A stretch of 5,874 nt of DNA from Verrucomicrobiota bacterium (GTDB lineage Bacteria; Verrucomicrobiota; Verrucomicrobiia; Chthoniobacterales; UBA10450). Positions 1 through 5,202 of this stretch are shown in pieces. The position numbers and the translations under genes are program-made. The number at the start of each line of letters is the position of its first letter. Within the stretch, counting starts at the first letter, position 1. Under the pieces are notes generated by a model. It worked only from the letters and a program-made list of their open reading frames with translations, was not told the DNA's origin and ran no database searches. The DNA is taken from assembly GCA_003218345.1 (NCBI GenBank), contig QHNF01000127.1:1-5874 (forward strand), read 5' to 3'.

Positions 1-423
1 CGTTCGGGAACACTCACTTACGAGGCAGTGTGGCAATTGACTTCGCGCGGATACGGCCAATCAACGTGTATCGGCATCGGTGGCGATCCGATTCATGGCT
101 TGTCGCATCTCGATGCGCTGAAGCTTTTCAATGAAGATCCCGGAACAAGAGCAATGATATTAATCGGGGAAATCGGCGGCGCGGCGGAGGAAGAAGCAGC
201 CGAATGGATCAAAAACAATTGCAAAAAGCCGGTCGCAGCATTCATCGCTGGAATGACCGCGCCGCCTGGACGGAGGATGGGCCACGCCGGCGCGATTGTT
301 TCCGGAGGAATGGGGACAGCAGCAGGAAAAATCGCTGCGCTCAAAGCTGCTGGAGTCGCGATCGCTGACACGCCCGCCACAATGGCCGATACTTTGATTG
401 CGCAAATGAAAGCGCGATCCTAA
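1..423 (+). CDS. sucD: Succinyl-CoA synthetase (ADP-forming) alpha subunit, C-terminal part, 5' end outside window
   Basis: This is the alpha subunit of succinyl-CoA ligase, a cytosolic TCA-cycle enzyme that interconverts succinyl-CoA and succinate with formation of ATP or GTP. The reading frame is open from base 1 and gives 140 residues before TAA. The visible part starts [10 protein letters not shown], continues with [13 protein letters not shown] and [16 protein letters not shown], and reaches [10 protein letters not shown], where His95 of the fragment is the histidine that is phosphorylated during catalysis. From memory the E. coli protein is about 289 residues with this His near 246, so the 45 residues after it fit a natural C-terminus and roughly 150 N-terminal residues lie upstream. 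The GTG at 28 is inside the protein and is not the start. The beta subunit gene sucC usually lies just upstream but is not in view. The identification is very secure. Confidence 0.96.
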   Translation, partial: RSGTLTYEAVWQLTSRGYGQSTCIGIGGDPIHGLSHLDALKLFNEDPGTRAMILIGEIGGAAEEEAAEWIKNNCKKPVAAFIAGMTAPPGRRMGHAGAIVSGGMGTAAGKIAALKAAGVAIADTPATMADTLIAQMKARS

Positions 424-426
424 GTG

Positions 427-449
427 GCCATTTCTTTGTTCGAAATGGC
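427..449 (+). terminator. Stem-loop just after sucD, possible terminator
   Basis: A perfect 8-bp stem (GCCATTTC / GAAATGGC) with a 7-base loop begins four bases after the sucD stop codon. No clean T-tract follows; only GATTTGTTATG comes after it. It could end the sucD transcript or protect its 3' end. The position supports a terminator, while the missing T run argues against a strong intrinsic one. Confidence 0.42.
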
Positions 450-503
450 GTGCGATTTGTTATGGGATAGCCGAATCGATTAGGTTAACCAATTACATCG
501 CCT

Positions 504-869
504 ATGAACACGCTCGCCATTATCGCTATCACTTGGATCGGGAAGGAATACCGGTTCTTCGGCCTGGATTGGAGTTATCTCATGGTCCTTGGCTTCATTG
601 GGAATGCTCTTTTTTCGATGCGTTTCCTGGTTCAATGGATTGCCTCGGAACGGCAGGGCGAAAGCGTGATTCCGGTATCGTTCTGGTACTGGAGCATTGC
701 CGGAAGCGCCCTCATGTGTATTTACTTTGTCTTCCGGCGCGATCCGGTTGGCATCCTCGCGTATCTGCCGAACTCGATGATTTACATTCGCAATTTGATG
801 CTGATCCGAAAGCGCAAATTCGCTTTCACCGCCGCGGCGCCCTCGCAAAAACCACGCGAAGCGGGCTAA
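504..869 (+). CDS. Stand-alone lipid A biosynthesis N-terminal domain (LAB_N) membrane protein
   Basis: This is a 121-residue inner-membrane protein. The segment FSMRFLVQWIASERQGES, then VIPVSFWYWSIAGSALM, FRRDPVGIL and YIRNLMLIRKRK are the characteristic parts of the LAB_N domain (PF07578), which in some bacteria sits at the N-terminus of lipid-A-disaccharide synthase and elsewhere stands alone near glycosyltransferases. Three hydrophobic segments are visible, at about residues 24-45, 59-77 and 84-101, followed by a basic cytosolic-looking tail. No glycosyltransferase domain follows, so it has no catalytic part of its own; a role in envelope lipid or sugar handling is inference from the family. 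The ATG at 504 is the only usual start, because an in-frame stop lies at 486-488; no Shine-Dalgarno sequence precedes it. The stop codon TAA is the first triplet of a dispersed repeat (copy A). It follows sucD by 80 bases and probably has its own promoter. Confidence 0.86.
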   Translation: MNTLAIIAITWIGKEYRFFGLDWSYLMVLGFIGNALFSMRFLVQWIASERQGESVIPVSFWYWSIAGSALMCIYFVFRRDPVGILAYLPNSMIYIRNLMLIRKRKFAFTAAAPSQKPREAG

Positions 870-906
870 CGAGACGGAGGTTCAGCCACCGTCGGCGGGA
901 GCGAGC
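867..906 (+). repeat. Dispersed ~40-bp repeat, copy A
   Basis: The element starts TAACGAGACGG, continues with TTCAGCCACCGTCGGCG and ends GAGCGAGC. It matches copy B at 1471-1509 over nearly its full length with few differences, and a shared TCATAAA follows 23-24 bases later in both. Copy C at 2770-2804 shares two blocks. Within it ACGGAGG (874-880) and CCACCGT (886-892) can form a 7-bp stem with one mismatch and a TTCAG loop. Its first three bases are the stop codon of the LAB_N gene. The rest of the 150-base convergent gap (to 1019) shows no gene. Confidence 0.6.
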
Positions 907-1019
907 TTTCGCAACATTGACAATGTGTTTCATAAATTCCAACAGGTCATCGCACCCTTAAAGAAGAAGATACAAGCTGCAGCGATTGCTTAGGCTCCAT
1001 TGGTGGGTTCGATACCGCA

Positions 1020-1469
1020 TCACCTCAGCATCACTTTGAGTCTGGTAACTAAGGATTCAATGATTCGATCATCGTCACTAGACCACGAGATGGACGAACC
1101 AGTGTGTTTGTGGAACTGACCCACCCGCATTTCGTACGCCCTGCGAGCAATCGGATACCGACCAATCGTGCGACCGATAATTGAGATCCGCTCGAGAGCA
1201 TCTTGCTCCCGTGCATCCATATTAATGCCGACAGCTCGGCACAAAGGCACGAGCCGATGTCCCTCATTCTGAACAATAGGAATGTATTTCCCGTCACGTG
1301 CGAGCTGATGTCCCTGTTTAAGCCAGATCGCTTTTACAAGGCACTCGATTCCGAAAGCAGCCAGCATTAGCTCTGTCCAAATTGTGAGCAGCTCAATGGG
1401 TGCTTTGCCGGTGCCGTAGCCTCGCGCGAACACGAGCGTGCTCGCGCGCGAGAATTGTACTCCCGGCAA
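1020..1469 (-). CDS. HEPN-like conserved hypothetical protein, probably truncated at its N-terminus
   Basis: The frame encodes up to 149 residues. From about residue 33 it resembles a widespread uncharacterised family: a helix LMLAAFGIECLVKAIWL, then QGHQLARDGKYIPI, GHRLVPLCRAVGI, DALERISIIGR and GRYPIARR, ending in a helical tail. The pattern of an 'ALE-LKA' helix, an H-x-L-x-x-L motif and a GRYP motif recalls HEPN-type helical bundles; this comes from memory of the family, without a search. An R-x4-H match occurs at residues 115-120 and may be chance. The only start for the full frame is TTG at 1469, with no Shine-Dalgarno sequence and a stop at 1485-1487. The first 20 or so residues are encoded by a GC-rich hairpin (1416-1452), so they look like repeat rather than native protein. 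The likely reading is a gene whose 5' part was lost or replaced. It may still be expressed, or be decaying. Confidence 0.6.
   Translation of the reverse strand: MPGVQFSRASTLVFARGYGTGKAPIELLTIWTELMLAAFGIECLVKAIWLKQGHQLARDGKYIPIVQNEGHRLVPLCRAVGINMDAREQDALERISIIGRTIGRYPIARRAYEMRVGQFHKHTGSSISWSSDDDRIIESLVTRLKVMLR
1416..1452 (+). repeat. GTAG-headed GC-rich hairpin, REP-like
   Basis: GTAG at 1416-1419 is followed by CTCGCGCG (1421-1428), AACA, CGAGC, GT, GCTCG and CGCGCGAG (1445-1452). The outer 8-bp and inner 5-bp stems stack with a four-base bulge on one side. A GTAG tetranucleotide before a hairpin is the usual shape of bacterial REP elements. It lies inside the first codons of the HEPN-like frame, which suggests the repeat supplied the apparent N-terminus. 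The stem sequence differs from the other GTAG hairpins in the window. Confidence 0.5.
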
Positions 1470-1470
1470 A

Positions 1471-1509
1471 TAACGAGAACGAGATCAGCCACCGCTGGCG
1501 AGAGCGAGC
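1471..1509 (+). repeat. Dispersed ~40-bp repeat, copy B
   Basis: It starts TAACGAGAACG, contains TCAGCCACCG (1485-1494) and ends GGCGAGAGCGAGC. It has the same orientation as copy A, so A and B are direct repeats on either side of the HEPN-like gene. Similarity to A continues in patches to TCATAAA at 1533-1539. The remaining bases up to the next gene (1540-1637) show no gene that I can support. Confidence 0.6.
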
Positions 1510-1633
1510 GGGGGTCTGCAATGAAGGTGTTGTCATAAAGTGAGACGAGGCAGAACGTCGGCCAGCGGTAGGCGGCATCGCATGTCAGGCCGTTCACGTC
1601 GTCGGCTCATACAGCTAGGAATCGTACGACCCG

Positions 1634-1645
1634 ACAGTTAACTGT
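1634..1645. repeat. Perfect 12-bp palindrome over a stop codon
   Basis: ACAGTTAACTGT is fully self-complementary and covers the TAA stop codon of the GYF_2 gene (minus strand, 1638-1640). With no loop it is more like a protein-binding site than a terminator, but a palindrome of this length can occur by chance. Confidence 0.35.
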
Positions 1646-2480
1646 GAGTGGGCGAGAGATGTATTTTCGATTTTACGCACGGCAAAAAGTGATCAAGGAA
1701 CATCGCTGTACGCGGCTTCGTCCAGCCCGGCCTAAAGGCGTCCAAATACGCAAAGATGCGAGTTGCGTGATCGAGCGAGAGTTTCGGAAGCCCTGATGCG
1801 CGTGAGCCGAGATCCGCTCGAAACGCGTTGTATTGAGCAAAGCATTCCTTTTTTCGCACGGCAATTTCGTCCGCAAAGATATCCGGAAACAGAATCAACT
1901 TATCATCGTTCCAGTCCCCGAATACGTCTTTACTGTCGCTGTGACTAGTGATCGCATCGATAATCTCCGCGGCCTGTTTCTTCGAAAGGTTTTTGGGAAC
2001 AGATCGTCCAAAATAGCTTAGTAGCGCTAATTGTTTCGCGGATGCCGGCGCATTGTCATGCGCCGAGAACAAAGCGCTTACTTGTGCCTTGGTTGTGAGT
2101 TCATCGAAAGGCAAACCTGCCGCGTTGAGTGCCTCCTTTTGGGCCGTTGTGGCTAATGCGCGCTTAGAAACCTCCAACGTTGACAGCTGCTTCCATTCGG
2201 ACATTCCCTCGCACCAATAATAATCATCCATCAGCAGGGTTCCATCGCGCAGTCCGTTCAAGATATCGCGTTCGTCGCCGAATTCTGCAATCGCTTCCCT
2301 GCAGCGCGAAACATGTATGATCGGGATAAGAGCACGGACAGCCTTCCATTCGGAGAGTTCTTTGTGCCAAGCCCAGTCGTCGAGCGAAACGGTTCCGGCA
2401 TGGACTGCCTCGCGCAATTCTTTCTTCGTGAAAGGCCCGGTTACTTCGCCGTTCTTGGAAATGTAAATTGCGTATTTCAA
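1638..2480 (-). CDS. GYF_2 (DUF4339) repeat protein with C-terminal helical domain
   Basis: This 280-residue soluble protein opens with a clear GYF_2 domain, residues 2-50: YAIYISKNGEVTGPF, then ELREAVHAGTVSLDD and the WAWHKELSEWKAV signature. A second, shortened copy covers about residues 70-103 (ILNGLRDGTLLMDDYYW, then MSEWKQL); it keeps the helix and tryptophan half but has lost the NG-x-x-GPF strand. Residues 145-178 (SAKQLALLSYFG, LSKKQAAEIIDAI) resemble a short helical module that follows GYF_2 domains in Verrucomicrobiota proteins. The rest (WNDDKLILFPDIF, 190-202, and PGWTK, 251-255) looks like its usual C-terminal partner. GYF-type domains bind proline-rich peptides, so a protein-interaction role is inferred, with no enzyme motif seen. 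Start is TTG at 2480; an in-frame stop at 2496-2498 leaves no earlier option, and the domain begins there as expected. No Shine-Dalgarno sequence is visible. Confidence 0.82.
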   Translation of the reverse strand: MKYAIYISKNGEVTGPFTKKELREAVHAGTVSLDDWAWHKELSEWKAVRALIPIIHVSRCREAIAEFGDERDILNGLRDGTLLMDDYYWCEGMSEWKQLSTLEVSKRALATTAQKEALNAAGLPFDELTTKAQVSALFSAHDNAPASAKQLALLSYFGRSVPKNLSKKQAAEIIDAITSHSDSKDVFGDWNDDKLILFPDIFADEIAVRKKECFAQYNAFRADLGSRASGLPKLSLDHATRIFAYLDAFRPGWTKPRTAMFLDHFLPCVKSKIHLSPTHS

Positions 2481-2768
2481 ACGTTCTGCACTTGCCTACG
2501 GACTCGCCGGCATTGGGTCGCCGGTGGCGCATTTGTCTGTTCTTCGGTGGGATAATCCGCCGTCTCCGGATTTCAGCTGCATGGTACCAACATGTTAAGT
2601 GGTCTAACTATATTCGGCAGGAAAATCCCGCCTTTAACTACGGGTTTGTCCGCCCTAATCCGATTCCCCTTCGGAGGTGCCGATTACAAAGGTGCCGGAC
2701 ACGGCCGCAACGTTAGCCGTTCAGGTGAGCTAAGACAAGCTGCTCCGAGAGTGGCTGCTTCGCGGATC
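2481..2768. other. Intergenic gap without a recognisable gene
   Basis: These 288 bases between two minus-strand genes should hold the promoter of the GYF_2 gene. I see no convincing -35/-10 pair, no RNA gene and no ORF with a recognisable product. Small structures are present: CCGGC/GCCGG arms around 2507-2524; a hairpin GGCAGGA-AAA-TCCCGCC at 2616-2632 with one mismatch; and AGGTGCCG twice, 15 bases apart, near 2685-2696. It may contain remnants of repeats or a decayed gene. Confidence 0.4.
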
Positions 2769-4118
2769 TCAACGAGACGGTAAACGCGTTTCAGCCGCCG
2801 TCGATTCGCCGGCAGGCAAATTAGCCGCTTTCCAATCCATTGCCATGCGAATCCGTGCACGGCCGCTTGGATGATCGAAAAATATGAATTCCTCCAATGG
2901 TGTCGGATCGAGTTTTCGGTAAGTGCCGAGTTTTAGCGCCACTTTTGCCATGCCATCGGGCTCCCGAGAAGCATTGAGTCCGAAAACGTCAGCTTCTCGT
3001 TCGGTCACGCGTACCACCGTGTTAAGAAACGGAATGGCGATGAAGAGCAGCGTACCAAAAATTAAGCCGAGCAACGGAAGACCAGCCGGATCGGCAATGC
3101 CGCGAACGGCCCATTTTTCTCCCCACCTCTTCACCGCGGCGTCGAAGAGAATCCGAGTAAGCGCGAACCCTATGAGAATAAAAATTCCAAAATAAGTCAG
3201 CAGTTTCGCGCAGTGATTGAGCACGTAATGACCCATCTCATGCGCCATTACCATGCGAATTTCCGGGAGCGTGCATTGCTTGAGCAGATTGTCATTGAGC
3301 GCAATGCGTGTCGTGCCGAGAAATCCTGAGACGTTTGCGCTTACGCGCGTGGTCTGACGCGAAGCATCTACTTCTAAGATCTGTCTCACCGGAATTTGAT
3401 TGGCCCGGGCCATGACGAGAATCGGATCTCTAATTTCCGGGTTCGTTATCGGCTTGTAGGTGTTGAACAGGGGCTCGATGTAAACTGGCGCGATAAAGAG
3501 AAGCGCGGCCGAAAAGATAATCATCACGGCAGTTCCCCAGACCCACCATGTCCGCGGAGCATGCCGGAACACTGTGTAGAGAACAATCAACAGTAACACG
3601 CCGCCGATGAGTGCCAGCCCGAGGCCGATTAATTGTTCGCGAAACCATTGTGGGAGACTTTGGGTCGCCAGGCCGTATTGATGTTCACGGTAAAAACGCT
3701 CATACACAGCCAATGGAAAGCTCAGCGCAGCCACGAGGAGAAAATAGGGAACAGCATAGAGGAGCACTTGTAGAGGAAGCTGGCAGCTTCCCCGACAGCC
3801 ATGACAAATGCGTTCGGCGAAATCGCGCAGGCGCGCCGAGATCCGCGACGCCAGCAGAAAAATCGAGATTCCAACAGCCAGAAGAAAATTCCAGAGGATC
3901 AGCCAATAACCGCCCTCGAAGTATGCATCCGATTTCTTGCGTGTATCGGCGGGAACAGTAGCTAACCACGCCTGCGTTGCGGCAGCCGGATCGAATGACT
4001 CCGCAGTTTTTGTTACTCCTGTCCAGGGAATTGGCGTCGAAATCTGCGGATGTGCTGCGGTTGAGATTCCAAAGAGGAGAGAACCAGCCAGCGAGCAGAA
4101 AATCACTCGGTTTGTCAT
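2769..4118 (-). CDS. M48 family zinc metalloprotease, Ste24 (CAAX prenyl protease 1) type
   Basis: This is a 449-residue integral membrane peptidase. The zinc site is visible: HEMGH at residues 293-297 inside MVMAHEMGHYVLNH, and the third ligand Glu373 in EREAD (373-377). Other family marks are YFEGGYWLILW (67-76), SFPLAVYERFYREHQYGL (133-150), PVYIEPLFNTY (211-221), DASRQTTRVSANVSGFLGTT (251-270) and FDHPSGRARI (414-423). Hydrophobic segments lie near 70-92, 116-138, 163-184, 192-212, 308-326 and 347-368, and an N-terminal one at 5-20 could be a signal peptide or anchor. Bacterial members are thought to take part in membrane protein quality control; the substrate is unknown. I chose ATG 4118, though the frame is open to 4211, because the longer form would overlap the divergent gene and the hydrophobic leader starts here. 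No Shine-Dalgarno sequence is seen. The last 15 or so residues after WKAANL look repeat-derived (copy C). Confidence 0.92.
   Translation of the reverse strand: MTNRVIFCSLAGSLLFGISTAAHPQISTPIPWTGVTKTAESFDPAAATQAWLATVPADTRKKSDAYFEGGYWLILWNFLLAVGISIFLLASRISARLRDFAERICHGCRGSCQLPLQVLLYAVPYFLLVAALSFPLAVYERFYREHQYGLATQSLPQWFREQLIGLGLALIGGVLLLIVLYTVFRHAPRTWWVWGTAVMIIFSAALLFIAPVYIEPLFNTYKPITNPEIRDPILVMARANQIPVRQILEVDASRQTTRVSANVSGFLGTTRIALNDNLLKQCTLPEIRMVMAHEMGHYVLNHCAKLLTYFGIFILIGFALTRILFDAAVKRWGEKWAVRGIADPAGLPLLGLIFGTLLFIAIPFLNTVVRVTEREADVFGLNASREPDGMAKVALKLGTYRKLDPTPLEEFIFFDHPSGRARIRMAMDWKAANLPAGESTAAETRLPSR
2770..2804 (+). repeat. Dispersed repeat, partial copy C, inside the end of the protease gene
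   Basis: AACGAGACGG (2771-2780) and TTCAGCCGCCGTCG (2790-2803) match copy A, with five extra bases between the blocks. It has the same orientation as copies A and B. It encodes the last residues (around AAETRLPSR) and the stop codon of the M48 gene on the opposite strand. Confidence 0.45.
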
Positions 4119-4217
4119 GCACGATCGATAAGGAAGGCGTCCCTTGCGGTTAGGCTTGTTCGAGACGTGGAACACATTAGGCTGGACTACCAAATTCGGC
4201 CGATGGAACATCGACGC
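4119..4217. promoter_or_regulatory. Divergent promoter region between protease and exported protein genes
   Basis: The 99 bases between two outward-facing genes must hold both promoters if both chosen starts are right. On the plus strand TTGTTC and TAGGCT lie 16 bases apart (about 4158-4185), a weak match to -35/-10. I find no good match for the minus strand and no clear operator palindrome. The call rests on gene layout. Confidence 0.4.
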
Positions 4218-4577
4218 ATGAAAAGGCTTGCATTCTTGCTTTGCTCATTTGTCATGGGAATGAGCGCCATCCTTAATTTAAGCGCCGAGACCCCGTCGGC
4301 GGATGCGGAACGTTACGGACCATATCCCACCAATTACAAAGAGATCGTCATGAAATGGCTCGACACACAATTAATCGATGCGGGGAGCGCGCGCATTGAA
4401 TGGAATGGCGATCCTAAACCGGCGGATCTGGGGACAAAAGGCGAACATCTCTACGGATATCTAGTTAATTTTAAAGTGAACGCTCGAAATCGCTTCGGCG
4501 CTTACACGGGCATGCAAAGCCATGGCGCATTGATTCGTAATGGCGAAGTGATTAAGGGCTTGGGTTTCGGTTATTAA
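4218..4577 (+). CDS. Small exported hypothetical protein
   Basis: This 119-residue protein has a plain signal peptide: MKR, a hydrophobic stretch LAFLLCSFVMGMSAIL, and a likely cleavage site after LSA at about residue 23. A cysteine at position 9 is too early and in the wrong context for a lipobox. The mature part contains RYGPYPTNYKEIVMKWLDTQ, then DAGSARIEW, YGYLVNFKVNARNRFGAYTG and LIRNGEVI. I know this pattern from small periplasmic proteins of Gram-negative bacteria, where a 'YP-NY-I' helix precedes a small sheet, but no function is established. The ATG at 4218 was chosen over 4167 because the signal peptide begins here; the longer form would place 17 polar residues before it. No Shine-Dalgarno sequence is visible. 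It is the first gene of a probable two-gene unit, divergent from the M48 protease. Confidence 0.78.
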   Translation: MKRLAFLLCSFVMGMSAILNLSAETPSADAERYGPYPTNYKEIVMKWLDTQLIDAGSARIEWNGDPKPADLGTKGEHLYGYLVNFKVNARNRFGAYTGMQSHGALIRNGEVIKGLGFGY

Positions 4578-4596
4578 ACTAACGACGGAATTTAAT

Positions 4597-5064
4597 ATGA
4601 AGGAAATGAAAGTGAATCCTCAATCGAAATCATCCGGGCAGGTTCTGGTCATCGTAATCATCGTTCTCGCGTTGATCGGCGCCGGCTTTTGGTGGCTGTT
4701 TTCAAACAAGGAGGCAATGGCAAAGGAGGGCCGGGCATTTGGCAGGGAAGCCGTCCAGCGCATCGCCGTGCAGCACGACCTGAATTTTTTCGCATCACAC
4801 CTGAGCCCGGAGGCGCGCCTGCAATTTCCGCCGTCGGCACAACAGGATTTCATTGGCCGAATACAGAAGCTTGGAACGCCCGCGGGCTCTGTCGATGTGC
4901 AAGGGGATATTACGTTCCAGTCACAATTTTTTGAGCCGCGGGGCAACTTCCATGCGCGCATAAATTATCCCGCGAGAGGCGCTGAGATCAACGTTGCCAT
5001 TTCGCATCCGGTTGGGCGATGGCAAATTGACGACGTGGCATTCGCGCCGGACCAAGAGCGATAG
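4597..5064 (+). CDS. Small membrane-anchored hypothetical protein
   Basis: This protein has 155 residues. After a short basic N-terminus there is one transmembrane segment (QVLVIVIIVLALIGAGFWWLF, about residues 15-35), then a domain that should face the periplasm: an amphipathic helix region to residue 68, LSPEARLQFPPSAQQDFI (69-86), KLGTP (91-95), DITFQSQFFEPRGNF (104-118) and AISHPVGRWQIDDVAF (134-149). The last part, a paired-strand 'GRWQID' ending, resembles small NTF2-like or DUF4019-type folds; that is a guess from pattern only. It starts 19 bases after the previous stop, so the two are probably cotranscribed. GTG at 4612 is a possible alternative start: AAGGA lies 7 bases before it, whereas ATG 4597 has no Shine-Dalgarno sequence. 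The transmembrane segment is retained either way. Confidence 0.75.
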   Translation: MKEMKVNPQSKSSGQVLVIVIIVLALIGAGFWWLFSNKEAMAKEGRAFGREAVQRIAVQHDLNFFASHLSPEARLQFPPSAQQDFIGRIQKLGTPAGSVDVQGDITFQSQFFEPRGNFHARINYPARGAEINVAISHPVGRWQIDDVAFAPDQER

Positions 5065-5111
5065 CTGTAATTGTGAGCGCCGCATTTCTCCGCGTATCTG
5101 CTTAGCAGTGC

Positions 5112-5182
5112 TGTAGCCGCCTCGCTTTGTCGAGGCGCTCAGTGCGTCGCGATCCGCACGGCGACACAGCGCCGTGGCTACA
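5112..5182. repeat. Inverted pair of GTAG-headed hairpins, BIME-like
   Basis: The 71-bp element begins TGTAGCC and ends with its complement GGCTACA. Each end carries a perfect 7-bp hairpin with a 6-base loop: CGCCTCG-CTTTGT-CGAGGCG (5118-5137), and CACGGCG-ACACAG-CGCCGTG (5157-5176). Read from either end the unit is TGTAGCC-C--CGCT-TGTCG. This is the layout of two REP sequences in opposite orientation. It fills the gap between the ends of two convergent genes, the usual place for such elements, where it may help end or stabilise both transcripts. Confidence 0.75.
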
Positions 5183-5202
5183 ATCCCATGCATCTTGCCG
5201 GC

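Noticed and set aside
990..1035. A tRNA-like 3' end (GGTGGGTTCGATACC), which could have been an attachment site beside the accessory genes.
   Set aside because: The T-loop-like TTCGATA is there, but only two of the five T-stem pairs form, and no acceptor or anticodon arm is found upstream.
1367..1597. A 76-residue minus-strand frame overlapping the HEPN-like gene and copy B.
   Set aside because: It runs across the repeat and through the HEPN-like gene in another frame, and matches no family I know. It is more likely a shadow.
2224..2532. A 102-residue minus-strand frame overlapping the start of the GYF_2 gene.
   Set aside because: It is arginine- and cysteine-rich in the manner of an out-of-frame translation, and the GYF_2 frame over the same bases has clear domain motifs.
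3611..3961. A 116-residue plus-strand frame inside the protease gene.
   Set aside because: It is antisense to strongly conserved M48 sequence and has no recognisable motifs.
4119..4211. A 31-residue N-terminal extension of the M48 protease.
   Set aside because: It would overlap the divergent promoter region, is basic and has no family resemblance. The hydrophobic leader begins at ATG 4118.
5112..5182. The repeats considered as a CRISPR array.
   Set aside because: There are only two inverted hairpin arms, with no regular direct repeats and no spacers.
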